This document shows, piece by piece, positions 1 to 8,696 of a DNA stretch of 64,000 bases. Position 1 is the first letter of the stretch. The number at the start of each line of letters is the position of its first letter. The stretch is taken from the NCBI GenBank assembly GCA_019973575.1, contig BPUI01000003.1:62001-126000 (forward strand), written 5' to 3'. The notes under the pieces are model-generated. The model made no database searches and was not told where the DNA came from. It saw nothing but the letters and a program-made list of their open reading frames with translations. The DNA comes from Gemmatimonadetes bacterium T265. Lineage in GTDB: Bacteria > Gemmatimonadota > Gemmatimonadetes > Gemmatimonadales > Gemmatimonadaceae. Made by a program: the position numbers and the translations under genes.

Positions 1-1
1 G

Positions 2-154
2 CTGGACGCGGTGCGCGCCTTCGCCGGCGCGCGGGCAGGCGACGCGGACCCGACCCGCGCGGTGTTCTACCCCGAGGACGACCGCTTCCTGACCGTCCGC
101 GACGACTCCGCCACGCACTACGACGTCGTGTACGCGGGCGGGGCCGGTGAGTAG
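2..154 (+). CDS. C-terminal end of a small monooxygenase-like protein (partial)
   Basis: Only the last 50 codons are inside the window, ending in TAG at 152-154. The tail (VRAFAG..., then AVFYPEDDRFL..., ending HYDVVY) resembles the C-terminus of antibiotic-biosynthesis-monooxygenase (ABM)-type ferredoxin-fold proteins, where a V-x-x-F-A-G segment precedes a final strand with a conserved H-Y. This is family-pattern recognition on a fragment, so the call is tentative. The stop overlaps the start of the next gene by 8 bp, suggesting co-transcription and translational coupling. Confidence 0.45.
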   Translation: MDAVRAFAGARAGDADPTRAVFYPEDDRFLTVRDDSATHYDVVYAGGAGE

Positions 155-1145
155 CGCCGCGCGCCCGGCCGCGCCGCTCGCGCCGGCGCTGGAACGCGCG
201 GCCGCCCCGGAACGCGAGGCCGCCCCGACGCGCGCCGGCCCGTCGCGCCTGCAGGTGATCGCGGCCTTCGCGGCGATCTACGGCTTCTGGGGCGGGACGT
301 TTCTCGCCACGCGCTACGCCGTCCACGTCGTCCCGCCGCTGCTCACGATCGCGGTCCGCTGCACCGGAGGCGCGGTCGTCCTCGGGCTGTGGCTGGCGGC
401 GCGCGGAGAACTCGTCCGCCCCACCGCCGCGCAGTGGCGCACCGCCGTCGTCGCCGGCGCGCTGCTCTTCCTCGGCTGCCACGCCGTGATGGCCTGGGCC
501 GAGCAGCGCGTCACCTCCGGCCAGGCGGCGCTCTACTCGACGGCGATCCCGCTCTGGACGGTCGCGCTCGCGGCCGCCCGCGAGCGGCGGCGGCCGTCGG
601 CGCGCGTGTTAGGCGGGCTCGCGCTCGGCGTCGCCGGCGTCGCGGTGCTCGCCGCCGCCGGCGCGGCGGGGCGCGCGGCCGGCGTCGTGCCGGGGCGCGG
701 CCTCGCGCTCGTCGCCGGCGCGTTCTGCTGGGCCGCCGGCTCGCTCGTCGCCCGCGACGGCGCGCGCGTCGACTCGGCGGTGCAGGGCACGGCGATGCAG
801 CTGGCCGGCGGCGCCGCCGTGCTGCTCCTCGCCAGCGCCGCCACCGGCGAGCTCGCGGCCTGGTCGCCGGCGTCACTCACCGCCCGCGCGGCCGCGTCCC
901 TCGGCTTCCTCGTCGTCTGCGGGACGGTGTTAGGCTTCGGCGCCTACACGTGGCTCATGCGCGTGCGCCCGCCGGCGATGGTCGGGACCTACGCGTTCGT
1001 CAACCCGGTCGTCGCGGTCGTCCTCGCGTGGCTGGCGGGCGACGAGGCCGCCTCGCCGCGCACCGCCGTCGCCCTCGCGCTCGTCTTGGGCGCCGTCGTG
1101 CTGACCTGGGAAGGCGCCCGGCCCGCGCCGGCCCGCCGGGCCTAA
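147..1145 (+). CDS. EamA/DMT-superfamily transporter
   Basis: A 332-residue inner-membrane protein of the drug/metabolite transporter superfamily. After a roughly 30-residue Ala/Pro/Arg-rich N-terminus it shows about ten hydrophobic segments arranged as two EamA repeats. The first holds FAAIYGFWGGTFLATRYAV near residues 38-56. The second ends with PPAMVGTYAFVNPVVAVVLAW near residue 280, a typical EamA ending. The GTG start overlaps the upstream stop. The substrate cannot be told from sequence; RhtA/YdcZ-like metabolite export is the usual family role. Two Leu-Gly pairs are encoded by TTA-GGC (608, 929), and the TAA stop lies in another GCCTAAC copy. Confidence 0.85.
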   Translation: MSSAARPAAPLAPALERAAAPEREAAPTRAGPSRLQVIAAFAAIYGFWGGTFLATRYAVHVVPPLLTIAVRCTGGAVVLGLWLAARGELVRPTAAQWRTAVVAGALLFLGCHAVMAWAEQRVTSGQAALYSTAIPLWTVALAAARERRRPSARVLGGLALGVAGVAVLAAAGAAGRAAGVVPGRGLALVAGAFCWAAGSLVARDGARVDSAVQGTAMQLAGGAAVLLLASAATGELAAWSPASLTARAAASLGFLVVCGTVLGFGAYTWLMRVRPPAMVGTYAFVNPVVAVVLAWLAGDEAASPRTAVALALVLGAVVLTWEGARPAPARRA

Positions 1146-1154
1146 CGTCACGCC

Positions 1155-1535
1155 TCAGGCCGCCGGCGGGTGCGCCGGCGCGAAGACGCGCAGCCGGTGC
1201 CCGTCGGGGTCGAGCGCGACGAACGTGCGGCCGAAGTCCATCGCCGTCGGCGGCTGCGCCATCGCGAGCCCGCGCGCGCGCCAGTCGTCGTACGTCGCGT
1301 CGACCGCGGTCGCGTCCGCGACGGGGAAGCCGAGCTCGCTCGCGCCGCCGAGTGCCGCGGGCGCCGGCTCGACGGTGTGGCGCGACCAGAGCCCGAGCTG
1401 CAGGCCAGACCCGAGCACAAAGAGCGCGAACGTCGGCGACGCTTCGACCGGCGCGCGGCCGAGCAGGGTCGTGTAGAACGTCGCGCTGGCGGCGGGGTCG
1501 TCGACGTAGAGCAGGACGAAGTTCGGGTCGCGCAT
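1155..1535 (-). CDS. VOC-family (glyoxalase/bleomycin-resistance fold) protein
   Basis: 126 residues with one glyoxalase-like beta-alpha-beta-beta-beta module pair. The N-terminus (MRDPNFVLLYVDDPAASATFY) and the C-terminal FVALDPDGHRLRVF motif, which supplies a metal-ligand Glu/His position in VOC enzymes, place it in the VOC superfamily, close to PhnB/glyoxalase_2 proteins. It is convergent with the EamA gene (9-bp gap). The substrate is unknown; soil bacteria carry many such paralogues and this window alone has at least six. Confidence 0.85.
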   Translation of the reverse strand: MRDPNFVLLYVDDPAASATFYTTLLGRAPVEASPTFALFVLGSGLQLGLWSRHTVEPAPAALGGASELGFPVADATAVDATYDDWRARGLAMAQPPTAMDFGRTFVALDPDGHRLRVFAPAHPPAA

Positions 1536-1609
1536 GGGTCGCTCCGGAGAGGGGATCGCGGGCGCGGCGGTCGCCGCGCCCGACGGTCGGAGCGTAGGGG
1601 ACCGTGCTG

Positions 1610-2338
1610 TCAGATTGTGTCAGTAGCGCGCGCCGGGATCTGCTCGGCCGCCCGCCACTCGCGCAGCAGGGCGTCCCGCCGGCGCGGGTACCGCGCGTCG
1701 AGCGGCGTGAGCGCCGCGATCCGGTCGGCGCGGAAGTGCCGGAACCCGCCGCGCAGCTCGCACCAGCCGACGACGACGCGCGCCCGGTCGAAGAACGTCA
1801 GCGCAAACGGCCAGATCGTCCGCACGCTCTCGCGCTCCCGCAGGTCGCGGTACGTGAGCGTCAGCTTCCGTTCGGCGCGGATGGCCCGCCGGACGACGGT
1901 CAGCTCCGCCTGCCCCACGGCGCGTTCGGCGGGGGAGCCGCCGTCGAGCGGCGCGCCCGGGCCGACGAGCAGCGTCGTGTCGTCGAGGGCCTGGCGCCGG
2001 TCGGTCGGCAGCACCGCGCGGATCTTCGCGACCGCGTGGCGCGCGGCCGCGCCGAGCGGGGCGTCGGCGCGGTCGACCACCCAGCGCGCGCCGAGGACGA
2101 GCGCGTCGACCTCGTCCTCGGTGAACGTCAGCGGCGGCAGGGTGAACCCGGGCCGGAGGACGTAGCCGAGCCCCGGCGCCCCCTCGACGCGGGCGCCCTG
2201 GGCCCGGAGCGTGGCGACGTCGCGGTAGAGCGTGCGCGGGCTGACGCCGAGCTCAGCGGCGATCGCCGCCGCGGGCACCGGATAGCGGTGGCACCGCAGC
2301 AGCTGGAGCAGGTCGAGCAGGCGTTGCGCGCGGGACAC
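1610..2338 (-). CDS. YafY-type HTH/WYL-domain transcriptional regulator
   Basis: About 242 residues. An N-terminal HTH_11 domain (RAQRLLDLLQLLR through SPRTLYRDVATLRAQG, residues about 3-50) is followed by a short linker and a WYL domain (LTLTYRDLRER..., then VVVGWCELRGGFRHFRADRI). WYL domains bind nucleic acid or nucleotide ligands and typically regulate DNA-damage or stress genes. I chose the GTG start (codon at 2336-2338) because it directly precedes the conserved HTH. The gene diverges from the heme-oxygenase operon with about 190 bp between starts, so it could regulate it, but no operator is evident. Confidence 0.85.
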   Translation of the reverse strand: MSRAQRLLDLLQLLRCHRYPVPAAAIAAELGVSPRTLYRDVATLRAQGARVEGAPGLGYVLRPGFTLPPLTFTEDEVDALVLGARWVVDRADAPLGAAARHAVAKIRAVLPTDRRQALDDTTLLVGPGAPLDGGSPAERAVGQAELTVVRRAIRAERKLTLTYRDLRERESVRTIWPFALTFFDRARVVVGWCELRGGFRHFRADRIAALTPLDARYPRRRDALLREWRAAEQIPARATDTI

Positions 2339-2528
2339 GGCGGGGTGATGGCAGGGCGGACCGCGGAGACGGCGCTCGCGACCGCGTAAGCTGCCCCAGC
2401 GCCGCCGAGTCGGCCAGCGCCGGAGCGCGCGGGCGCGTTCGTCGGCGTCCGAACGGCTACTTTCCGGACGTCTGGCGTCAGCTGTGCCGTCGACGAGCGT
2501 CGTGCGGCGAGGCCCGTTTCCTTCGCCG

Positions 2529-3182
2529 ATGTCTCCCGACCCGTCCTCCCTGCGCGCCGCCCTCCGCGACGGCACGCGCGACCTGCACGACCGTACCGAG
2601 GCGGCGTTCGTGCTCGGCGCGCCCGGGGTGACCCGGGCCGAGTACGTCGCCGTGCTCGGTCGCCTGCTGGGCCTGTACGCGTCGGCCGAAGCGGCGCTGG
2701 CGCCGTGGGCGTCCGCGCTCGCCGGCTACGGGCTGGAGCTCGCGCCCCGGCGGAAGACGCCCCTGCTCCGGCGCGACTTCCGCGCGCTCGGCGGCGCGCC
2801 CATCGGGGGCGCGCCCGTCGGCCGCGGGCCCGGGGCGGGCGGCCCCGTGGTCGGCATCCCGACCGTCGCCCACGCGTTCGGCACGCTCTACGTCCTCGAG
2901 GGCTCGACGCTCGGCGGCCAGCTCCTGCGCCGTCGGCTCGCCCCCGCGCTCGGCCTCACGCCGGAGGCCGGGCTCGCGTTCTTCTCCGTATATGGCGCCG
3001 ACGTCGGGCCGATGTGGCGCGCGTTCGGCGAGGCGCTCGACCGCTTCGACACCGCGGCCGCTCCCGCCGACCGCGCCGCGGCGCGCGGCGACGCGCTCGC
3101 GGGCGCGCGCGCGGCCTTTCTCGCGTTCGAGCGCTGGGTCGTCGCGCCGACCGCGCGCCCGGCCCTCGCCGTCCCCGCCTGA
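2529..3182 (+). CDS. bphO: Biliverdin-producing heme oxygenase
   Basis: 217 residues. The proximal heme ligand is His20 in RDLHDRTE, and a family-typical helix contains GTLYVLEGSTLGGQLLRR, matching bacterial BphO/HmuO-like enzymes that cleave heme to biliverdin IXalpha, CO and iron. It starts the light-sensing operon, with a 27-bp gap to the bacteriophytochrome gene, so its job is almost certainly to make the bilin chromophore for BphP. I took ATG 2529 because it gives the usual N-terminus; an upstream extension would be Arg-rich shadow. A Gly/Pro-rich insertion (about residues 95-110) is longer than usual. Confidence 0.9.
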   Translation: MSPDPSSLRAALRDGTRDLHDRTEAAFVLGAPGVTRAEYVAVLGRLLGLYASAEAALAPWASALAGYGLELAPRRKTPLLRRDFRALGGAPIGGAPVGRGPGAGGPVVGIPTVAHAFGTLYVLEGSTLGGQLLRRRLAPALGLTPEAGLAFFSVYGADVGPMWRAFGEALDRFDTAAAPADRAAARGDALAGARAAFLAFERWVVAPTARPALAVPA

Positions 3183-3209
3183 CCCCCCTGACCGCTGCTC
3201 GCGCCTCGT

Positions 3210-5585
3210 ATGACCGCCTCTCCCCCGCCCGCCGTCGACGGGCTCCTCCCGCCCGGCACGCCCGTCGACCTCGAGACGTGCGACCGCGAGCCGATCCACC
3301 TCATCGGCGGCGTGCAGCCGCACGGCGCGCTGCTCGCCGTCGAGGGCCCGGAGCTCCGCGTCACGCGGGCGAGCGCGAACGCCGCCGAGCGGCTCGGCGT
3401 GTCGGACGGCGTGTCGCCGGGCGGCCGGGCGCTGTTAGGCCGTCCGTTAGGCGAGGTCGTCGGCGCCGGACCGGCGGCGGCGCTCGCGGCGGCCGGGGCG
3501 GAGGCGGCCGCGGACGACGCGGCGCGCGCGTACCACCCGGTCGCGGTCGAGGTCGCGGGGCGGGCGTTCGAGGTCGTCGTGCACCGCGGCGCTGACGGCG
3601 GGCTGCTGCTCGAGTTCGAGCCCGCGCCGGGCGAGGCGCTCGGCGTCGCGGCGTTCCACGCGACGGTGCGCCGCACGATGGCCGCCGTCGCGCGCGGGAC
3701 GAGCGTGCGCGCCGCGGCCGCCGCCGTCGCCGACGAGGTGCGACGCGTGACCGGCTTCGACCGCGTCTGGGTCTACCGCTTCCACGAGGACTGGCACGGC
3801 GAGATCATCGCCGAGTCGCGCGCCGACGCGGTCGCGGAGTCGTGGCTCGACCTGCACTACCCCGCGGCCGACATCCCGGCGCAGGCGCGCGCGCTCTTTC
3901 TGCGCCACTGGCTGCGGCTCATCGTCGACGTGCACGCCGAGCCGTCGTCGGTGTTAGGCGACGGCGGCGGCCCGCTCGACCTGAGCGACTGCGTGCTGCG
4001 CGCGGTGAGCCCGGTCCACCTCGAGTACCTGCGCAACATGGGCGTGCGCGCCTCGATGAGCGTCTCGCTCGTGCGCGACGGCGCGCTCTGGGGGCTCGTG
4101 TCGTGCCACCACTACGCCGGCCCACGGCGCGTGTCGTACGACGTGCGTGCCGCGTGCGAGCTCCTCGCGCAGGCGTTCTCGACGCAGCTCGGCCTGCTCG
4201 AGGCGACCGAGGACCGGGAGTACGCGCTCCGGCTGGGAGCGGTGCGCGCGGCGCTGCTCGAACGCATGGCGGGCGCGGGCGACGTCGTCGACGGGCTGCT
4301 CGCCGCGCCGGGGCTGCTGTTGGAGCTGACGGGCGCAGAGGGCGCGGCGCTCTGCCTCGGCGACGGCGAGTGCGCGACCGTCGGGCGCACGCCCGGCGCG
4401 GCGGAGGTCCGCGCCCTCGCCGCGTGGCTCGCCGCCGGGCGCGACGCCTCCGACGCGGACACGTTCGTCAGCGACAACTTGGGCGCGGCGTTCCCGCCCG
4501 CCGCGGCCTACGCCGACGCGGCGAGCGGCGTGCTGGCCGTCGCGCTGAGCCGCGTGCGGCCGTACTACGTGCTCTGGTTCCGCCCGCAGGCCGCGCAGAC
4601 GATGCGCTGGGGCGGCGATCCCGCGGACAAGCCCGTGCGCGTGGGCGCCGACGGCGTCGCGCGCCTCACGCCGCGCGGCTCGTTCGCGGCGTGGGAGGAG
4701 GGGGTGCGCGGGCGGTCGCGCCCGTGGCGGCGCGCGGAGGTCGAGGCGGCGCGCGCGCTCCGCGGCACCGTCGTCGACGCCCTGCTCACGCGCGCCGACG
4801 AGCTGGCCGCGCTCAACCGCGCGCTCGAGCAGAGCAACCGCGAGCTCGACGACTTCGCCTACGTCGCCTCGCACGACTTGAAGGAGCCACTCCGCGGGAT
4901 CCACAACTACGCGGCGATGGTGAGCGAGGACTACGCCGGCGTGCCGCTCGACGCCGACGGCGTGGCGCGGCTCGACACGATCCGCCGCCTCACGACGCGG
5001 CTCGACGGGCTGATCGACTCGCTGCTCGATCACGCGCGCGTCAACCGGCTCGCACTCGACGTCGAGCCCGTCGACGCGGGCGAGGCGCTCGCCGACGCGC
5101 TCGACCGGCTGGCCGAATCGGTGCGGACCAGGGGCGCGACGGTGCGCGTGCCACGCCCGCTCCCCGCCGTGCGCGCCGACCGCGAGCGGCTCGTCGAGGT
5201 GTTCGCCAACCTCGTCTCGAACGCGGTCAAGTACGGCGGTCCGACGCCGGAGGTTGAGGTGGGCGCTCTCGACGCGCCCGACGCCCCGGACGCGTCGCCG
5301 ATCCTGTACGTGCGCGACCGCGGCATCGGGATCGAGCCGCGGCACCACGCGACCGTGTTCCGCCTGTTCAAGCGGCTGCACCCGCGCGACGCCTACGGCG
5401 GCGGCTCGGGGGCCGGGCTCACGATCGTGCAGAAGATCGTCGAGCGGCACGGCGGACGCGTCTGGCTGGAGAGCGCGCCGGGGCAGGGCACGACGTTCTA
5501 CTTCACGCTCGGTCCGGCCGCGCCCGCGGTAACTTCCGACGTCGCCCCGCACGCCGGACCCGAGCCCACGCCGCCCGCTCGATGA
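3210..5585 (+). CDS. bphP: Bacteriophytochrome sensor histidine kinase
   Basis: 791 residues with the canonical order PAS (about 25-135), GAF (about 150-320), PHY (about 335-510), HisKA and HATPase_c. Cys24 in LETCDREPIHLIGG is the biliverdin-attachment position of bacterial phytochromes. The GAF domain has the DLHYPAADIPAQAR signature that contacts chromophore and PHY tongue. The phospho-acceptor is His555 in SHDLKEPLRG; the N-box NLVSNAVKYG and G-boxes DRGIGI and GGGSGAGL are intact. It is expected to sense red/far-red light and phosphorylate the regulator encoded immediately downstream (ATGA overlap). It has three TTA-GGC pairs (3434, 3446, 3953). Confidence 0.95.
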   Translation: MTASPPPAVDGLLPPGTPVDLETCDREPIHLIGGVQPHGALLAVEGPELRVTRASANAAERLGVSDGVSPGGRALLGRPLGEVVGAGPAAALAAAGAEAAADDAARAYHPVAVEVAGRAFEVVVHRGADGGLLLEFEPAPGEALGVAAFHATVRRTMAAVARGTSVRAAAAAVADEVRRVTGFDRVWVYRFHEDWHGEIIAESRADAVAESWLDLHYPAADIPAQARALFLRHWLRLIVDVHAEPSSVLGDGGGPLDLSDCVLRAVSPVHLEYLRNMGVRASMSVSLVRDGALWGLVSCHHYAGPRRVSYDVRAACELLAQAFSTQLGLLEATEDREYALRLGAVRAALLERMAGAGDVVDGLLAAPGLLLELTGAEGAALCLGDGECATVGRTPGAAEVRALAAWLAAGRDASDADTFVSDNLGAAFPPAAAYADAASGVLAVALSRVRPYYVLWFRPQAAQTMRWGGDPADKPVRVGADGVARLTPRGSFAAWEEGVRGRSRPWRRAEVEAARALRGTVVDALLTRADELAALNRALEQSNRELDDFAYVASHDLKEPLRGIHNYAAMVSEDYAGVPLDADGVARLDTIRRLTTRLDGLIDSLLDHARVNRLALDVEPVDAGEALADALDRLAESVRTRGATVRVPRPLPAVRADRERLVEVFANLVSNAVKYGGPTPEVEVGALDAPDAPDASPILYVRDRGIGIEPRHHATVFRLFKRLHPRDAYGGGSGAGLTIVQKIVERHGGRVWLESAPGQGTTFYFTLGPAAPAVTSDVAPHAGPEPTPPAR

Positions 5586-6100
5586 TCGCCCAGGACGTCT
5601 CCCCCCTCCTCGTCGTCGAAGACAGCGAGGAGGACTACACCGCGCTTCGCTGGGCGCTGCGCAAGGTCGGCGTCGACCGCCCGCTACGCCGCTGTGCGAC
5701 CGGGGCCGAGCTGTTCGACTACCTGCGTCGCACCGGGCCGTACGCGGCCGCGGCGTCGGGCGGGCCCGCCGACAGCGGCCCCGGCGACGCGCCGACGCCC
5801 GCGCTCATCCTGCTCGACCTCAACCTCGGCGTCGACGACGGGCGCGACGTGCTCGCGCGGCTCAAGGCCGACGCGGCGCTGCGCCGCATCCCGGTCGTCG
5901 TCTGGACCACGTCGGCGCACCCGGACGACGTGGCGCAGTGCTACGCGCACGGCGCGAGCGGCTACGCGACGAAGCCGGTGGACGTGGACCAGCTGGTCGA
6001 GTCGCTGCGCAACGTGACGCGCTACTGGTTCGGGTGCGTGATCCTCCCCGACGCCGCGCCCGGCGCGCCCGCGCGGGCGTCGTCGGGCGCCCGTGGCTGA
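5582..6100 (+). CDS. Single-domain response regulator, Rcp1/BphR-like
   Basis: 172 residues, essentially one receiver domain. The acidic pocket is VVEDSEEDY at the N-terminus, the phospho-acceptor is Asp79 in LILLDLNLG, and the Thr and Lys switch positions lie in WTTSAHP and ATKPVDVDQL. The final VTRYWFGCVILP resembles the C-terminal strand of Rcp1-type phytochrome response regulators. There is no output domain, so it probably relays the signal by protein contact. Its ATG lies in the overlap with the phytochrome stop and its own end overlaps the next gene by 8 bp, so all three should be translationally coupled. Confidence 0.9.
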   Translation: MIAQDVSPLLVVEDSEEDYTALRWALRKVGVDRPLRRCATGAELFDYLRRTGPYAAAASGGPADSGPGDAPTPALILLDLNLGVDDGRDVLARLKADAALRRIPVVVWTTSAHPDDVAQCYAHGASGYATKPVDVDQLVESLRNVTRYWFGCVILPDAAPGAPARASSGARG

Positions 6101-7877
6101 CGTGCCCGCGCCCGGCGGCCCCGGGGAGGTGCGCACGGTGCTCGTGGTCGACGACTCGCCGGAGGACGCGGAGGTCGTGCGCCGCCACCTGCGCCGCGCG
6201 CCCGACCGCACGTACGCGGTGCGCCACGTCCAGCTCGCCGCCGACGCGCTGGCCGTCGTGCGGGACGCCGCGCGCCGGCCCGACGTCGTGCTCCTCGACC
6301 ACGGGCTCCCCGACATGAGCGGCCTCGAGCTGCTCGATGCGTTAGGCGCGGGGCCGGACGGGCTGCCGGTGCCCGTCGTCATGCTCACCGGGACGCACGC
6401 CCACGTCGACACGGCGGTCGCGGCGATGCGGCGCGGCGCGCTCGACTACCTCGCGAAGGACGCGCTGAGCGCCGACGCGCTCCGCCGCGCGATCGACGGC
6501 GCGGTCGACCGCTTCGCGAGCGCGCGCCTCGTGTCCGCGCAGCGCGACGAGCTCGAGCGCCGCAACCGCGCGCTCGACGCGGCCACCGCGCGCACCTCGC
6601 GCCTGCTCGCGATCATCACCGCGCTCGGCACCGCGCTCACCCCCGAGGACGTGGCCGAGGTGACGCTCCGCGAGGCGATGCCGGCCGTGGGGGCGAGCGT
6701 GGGGAGCCTCGTGCTGCGGCGGGGCGCCGCGGGGGCGGACGCGGCCGGGGCGGGGGAGGACGTGTTGGAGCTGGTCTGCAGCGTCGGCCTGCCGCCCGAG
6801 ACGCGGGCCGCGTGGGCGCGCGCGCCGCTGGACGCCGACGTGCCGTTAGGCGAGGCGGTGCGCACCGGCGAGCCGGTCTGGGTCACCTCGGCCGAGGCCG
6901 GCGTCGCGCGCTTCGCCGGCCTCGCCCCGGTGCGCGCGGCCGCGGCGTACGAGGCCGCCGCGACGCTGCCGCTCGTGGCTGCCGGGGAGACGGTCGGCGC
7001 GCTCGCGTTCGGGTTCCCGGACGCCCGCGAGTTCCGGCCCGACGAGCAGGCGTTTCTGCTCACGGTGGCGCGCCAGTGCGCGCAGGCGCTCGAGCGCGCG
7101 CGCCTCTACGCGGCCGAACGCGCCGCGCGCGCGGAGGCCGAGGCGGCGCGCGCGGACGCCGAGCGCGCGAACCGGGCCAAGGCGCAGTTCCTCGCGGCGA
7201 TGAGTCACGAGCTGCGCACGCCGCTCAACGCGATCGGCGGCTACGCGGAGCTGATGGAGATGGGCCGCCGGGGTCCGGTCACGCCGGAGCAGCGCGAGGA
7301 CCTGTCGCGCGTGCGCCGCGCGGGGCAGCACCTGCAGTCGCTCATCAACGACATCCTGAACCACGCGCGGCTCGAGGCCGGTCGGGTGCGCTACGACCTG
7401 CAGGACGTCCTGCTCGACGACGTGGTGGCCGACGTCGAGGCGCTCGTGTCGCCACAGCTCCGGGCGCGCGCGCTCGCCTTCTCGCACGACGGGTGCGCGC
7501 CCGACACGCCGGACCGGCCGCACGCCGTGCGCGCGGACCCGGAAAAGGTGCGTCAGATCCTCCTCAACCTGCTGACCAACGCGATCAAGTTCACCGCGCC
7601 CGGCGGCCGCGTCGCGCTCGCCTGCGAGGCGGACCGCGGCGGCGTCGTGCGGCTGCGCGTCGAGGACACCGGGCGCGGGATCGCGCCGGGCGCGCTGGCG
7701 CAGATCTTCGAACCGTTCGTGCAGGTCGACCGGCACCGCACCCCCGAGGGACAGCAGGGCGTCGGGCTCGGCCTCGCGATCAGCCGCGACCTGGCGCGCG
7801 GGATGGGGGGGGACCTCACCGCGGAGAGCACGCCCGGGGTGGGGTCGACGTTCACGCTGACGCTGCCGGCGGCCTGA
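6093..7877 (+). CDS. Receiver-GAF-histidine kinase (hybrid signalling protein)
   Basis: 594 residues. Order: receiver domain (about 15-130; Asp69 in VVLLDHGLPDMSG, Lys in LAKDALS), coiled-coil linker, GAF (about 170-330), second short coiled coil, HisKA (His372 in AMSHELRTPLNAIGG) and HATPase_c (NLLTNAIKFTAPGG; EDTGRGIAP; GLGLAISRDLA). Its position at the end of the phytochrome operon suggests a branch point receiving phosphate from BphP and signalling onward, but its own target is not in view. GTG start overlapping the upstream stop. Confidence 0.9.
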   Translation: MADVPAPGGPGEVRTVLVVDDSPEDAEVVRRHLRRAPDRTYAVRHVQLAADALAVVRDAARRPDVVLLDHGLPDMSGLELLDALGAGPDGLPVPVVMLTGTHAHVDTAVAAMRRGALDYLAKDALSADALRRAIDGAVDRFASARLVSAQRDELERRNRALDAATARTSRLLAIITALGTALTPEDVAEVTLREAMPAVGASVGSLVLRRGAAGADAAGAGEDVLELVCSVGLPPETRAAWARAPLDADVPLGEAVRTGEPVWVTSAEAGVARFAGLAPVRAAAAYEAAATLPLVAAGETVGALAFGFPDAREFRPDEQAFLLTVARQCAQALERARLYAAERAARAEAEAARADAERANRAKAQFLAAMSHELRTPLNAIGGYAELMEMGRRGPVTPEQREDLSRVRRAGQHLQSLINDILNHARLEAGRVRYDLQDVLLDDVVADVEALVSPQLRARALAFSHDGCAPDTPDRPHAVRADPEKVRQILLNLLTNAIKFTAPGGRVALACEADRGGVVRLRVEDTGRGIAPGALAQIFEPFVQVDRHRTPEGQQGVGLGLAISRDLARGMGGDLTAESTPGVGSTFTLTLPAA

Positions 7878-7949
7878 CGGCGCAGCGCACGGGCCGTTCA
7901 GCGTGCGCGGCTGCATCCCCGGGGTACGCGCACTACTTGGCGGGGTCCC

Positions 7950-8018
7950 TACTATCTAGATAGTTGACAGGCGACGGCCGGCGTGTGGCTTCCGTCGCAC
8001 TCTACTATCCGCATAGTA
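7950..8018 (+). promoter_or_regulatory. Two BlaI/MecI-type dyad operators upstream of the repressor gene
   Basis: Two copies of TACTAT-N4-ATAGT(A/T) are visible: 7950-7965 (centre CTAG, forming a perfect 14-bp palindrome ACTATCTAGATAGT) and 8003-8018 (centre CCGC). Centres are 53 bp apart, about five helical turns. A TTGACA hexamer (7964-7969) touches the first dyad. The TACA/TACT-N-TGTA/AGTA style dyad is what BlaI/MecI/CopY dimers bind, so autorepression of the gene starting at 8031 is the natural reading. The second dyad ends 12 bp before the ATG and would also cover the ribosome-binding region. Confidence 0.75.
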
Positions 8019-8030
8019 CGGAGGGCGGCA

Positions 8031-8696
8031 ATGGACGAGATTCTGCTCGGCGACCGCGAGCTGGACGTCATGGGGGTGCTCTGGGAGATCGGCTCGGGCA
8101 CGGTCGCCCAGGTGCGCGAGCGGCTCCCCGCCGACCTCGCCTACACCACGGTGCTCACCATCCTGCGCAACCTCGAGCGCAAGGGCATGGTCGCGCATGA
8201 GGTCGAGGGCCAGGCGCACCGGTACACCCCGCGCGTCGCGCGCGCGGCCGCGCGCCGGTCCGCGCTTGCCCGGCTCGTCGACAAGCTCTTTCACGGCGCG
8301 CCCGACCAGCTGCTCGCCCACATGGTCGAGGAACGCACGCTCACCGCCGCCGACCTCCGGCGGCTGCGCGCCCGCATCGCGGAGTTCGCGCGGGAGGACG
8401 CGGCCACCGCGGGCGACTCGGCCGACGTGCCCGCGTCGGATGCGCCGCGGCCGGACGAGCCGCGGCCGGGGCGAGTGAGCCAGCGCCTGCCGGCGCTGGG
8501 CGGCGGTCTGCACCCCGCCGCGAGCCGTTCGCCAGGGGCGTTTGCGCGACCGCCGGCGCGCGTCCCGAAAACGTTGTCGCGGCCTAACATGAGACGGGAC
8601 ACCTCGGCGCAACAACCTACGAGTTCCGGCGGTCCCAATTCCGGGACCGGAGCGCCGAGCCAGCCGACCCGCACGGGTATGCGGGTGTGGTGGTAG
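8031..8696 (+). CDS. BlaI/MecI/CopY-family transcriptional repressor with long C-terminal tail
   Basis: The first 120 or so residues are a standard BlaI repressor: ELDVMGVLWEIGSGTVAQVRERL, then the recognition helix LAYTTVLTILRNLERKGMV and the dimerisation region ending AHMVEERTLTAADLRRLRARI. The family is normally 120-135 residues; here the frame stays open to residue 221 through a low-complexity Pro/Ala/Arg tail of doubtful function. No BlaR1-type antirepressor protease lies next to it. A GGAGG-like Shine-Dalgarno precedes the ATG. Regulation: the two dyads just upstream. The stop falls inside the 5' arm of a large hairpin. Confidence 0.85.
   Translation: MDEILLGDRELDVMGVLWEIGSGTVAQVRERLPADLAYTTVLTILRNLERKGMVAHEVEGQAHRYTPRVARAAARRSALARLVDKLFHGAPDQLLAHMVEERTLTAADLRRLRARIAEFAREDAATAGDSADVPASDAPRPDEPRPGRVSQRLPALGGGLHPAASRSPGAFARPPARVPKTLSRPNMRRDTSAQQPTSSGGPNSGTGAPSQPTRTGMRVWW

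Noticed and set aside
3954-5552. A 532-residue open frame antisense to the bacteriophytochrome gene
   Set aside because: Arg/Val/His-rich composition of a mirror frame in G+C-rich DNA; the opposite strand has clear domain motifs.
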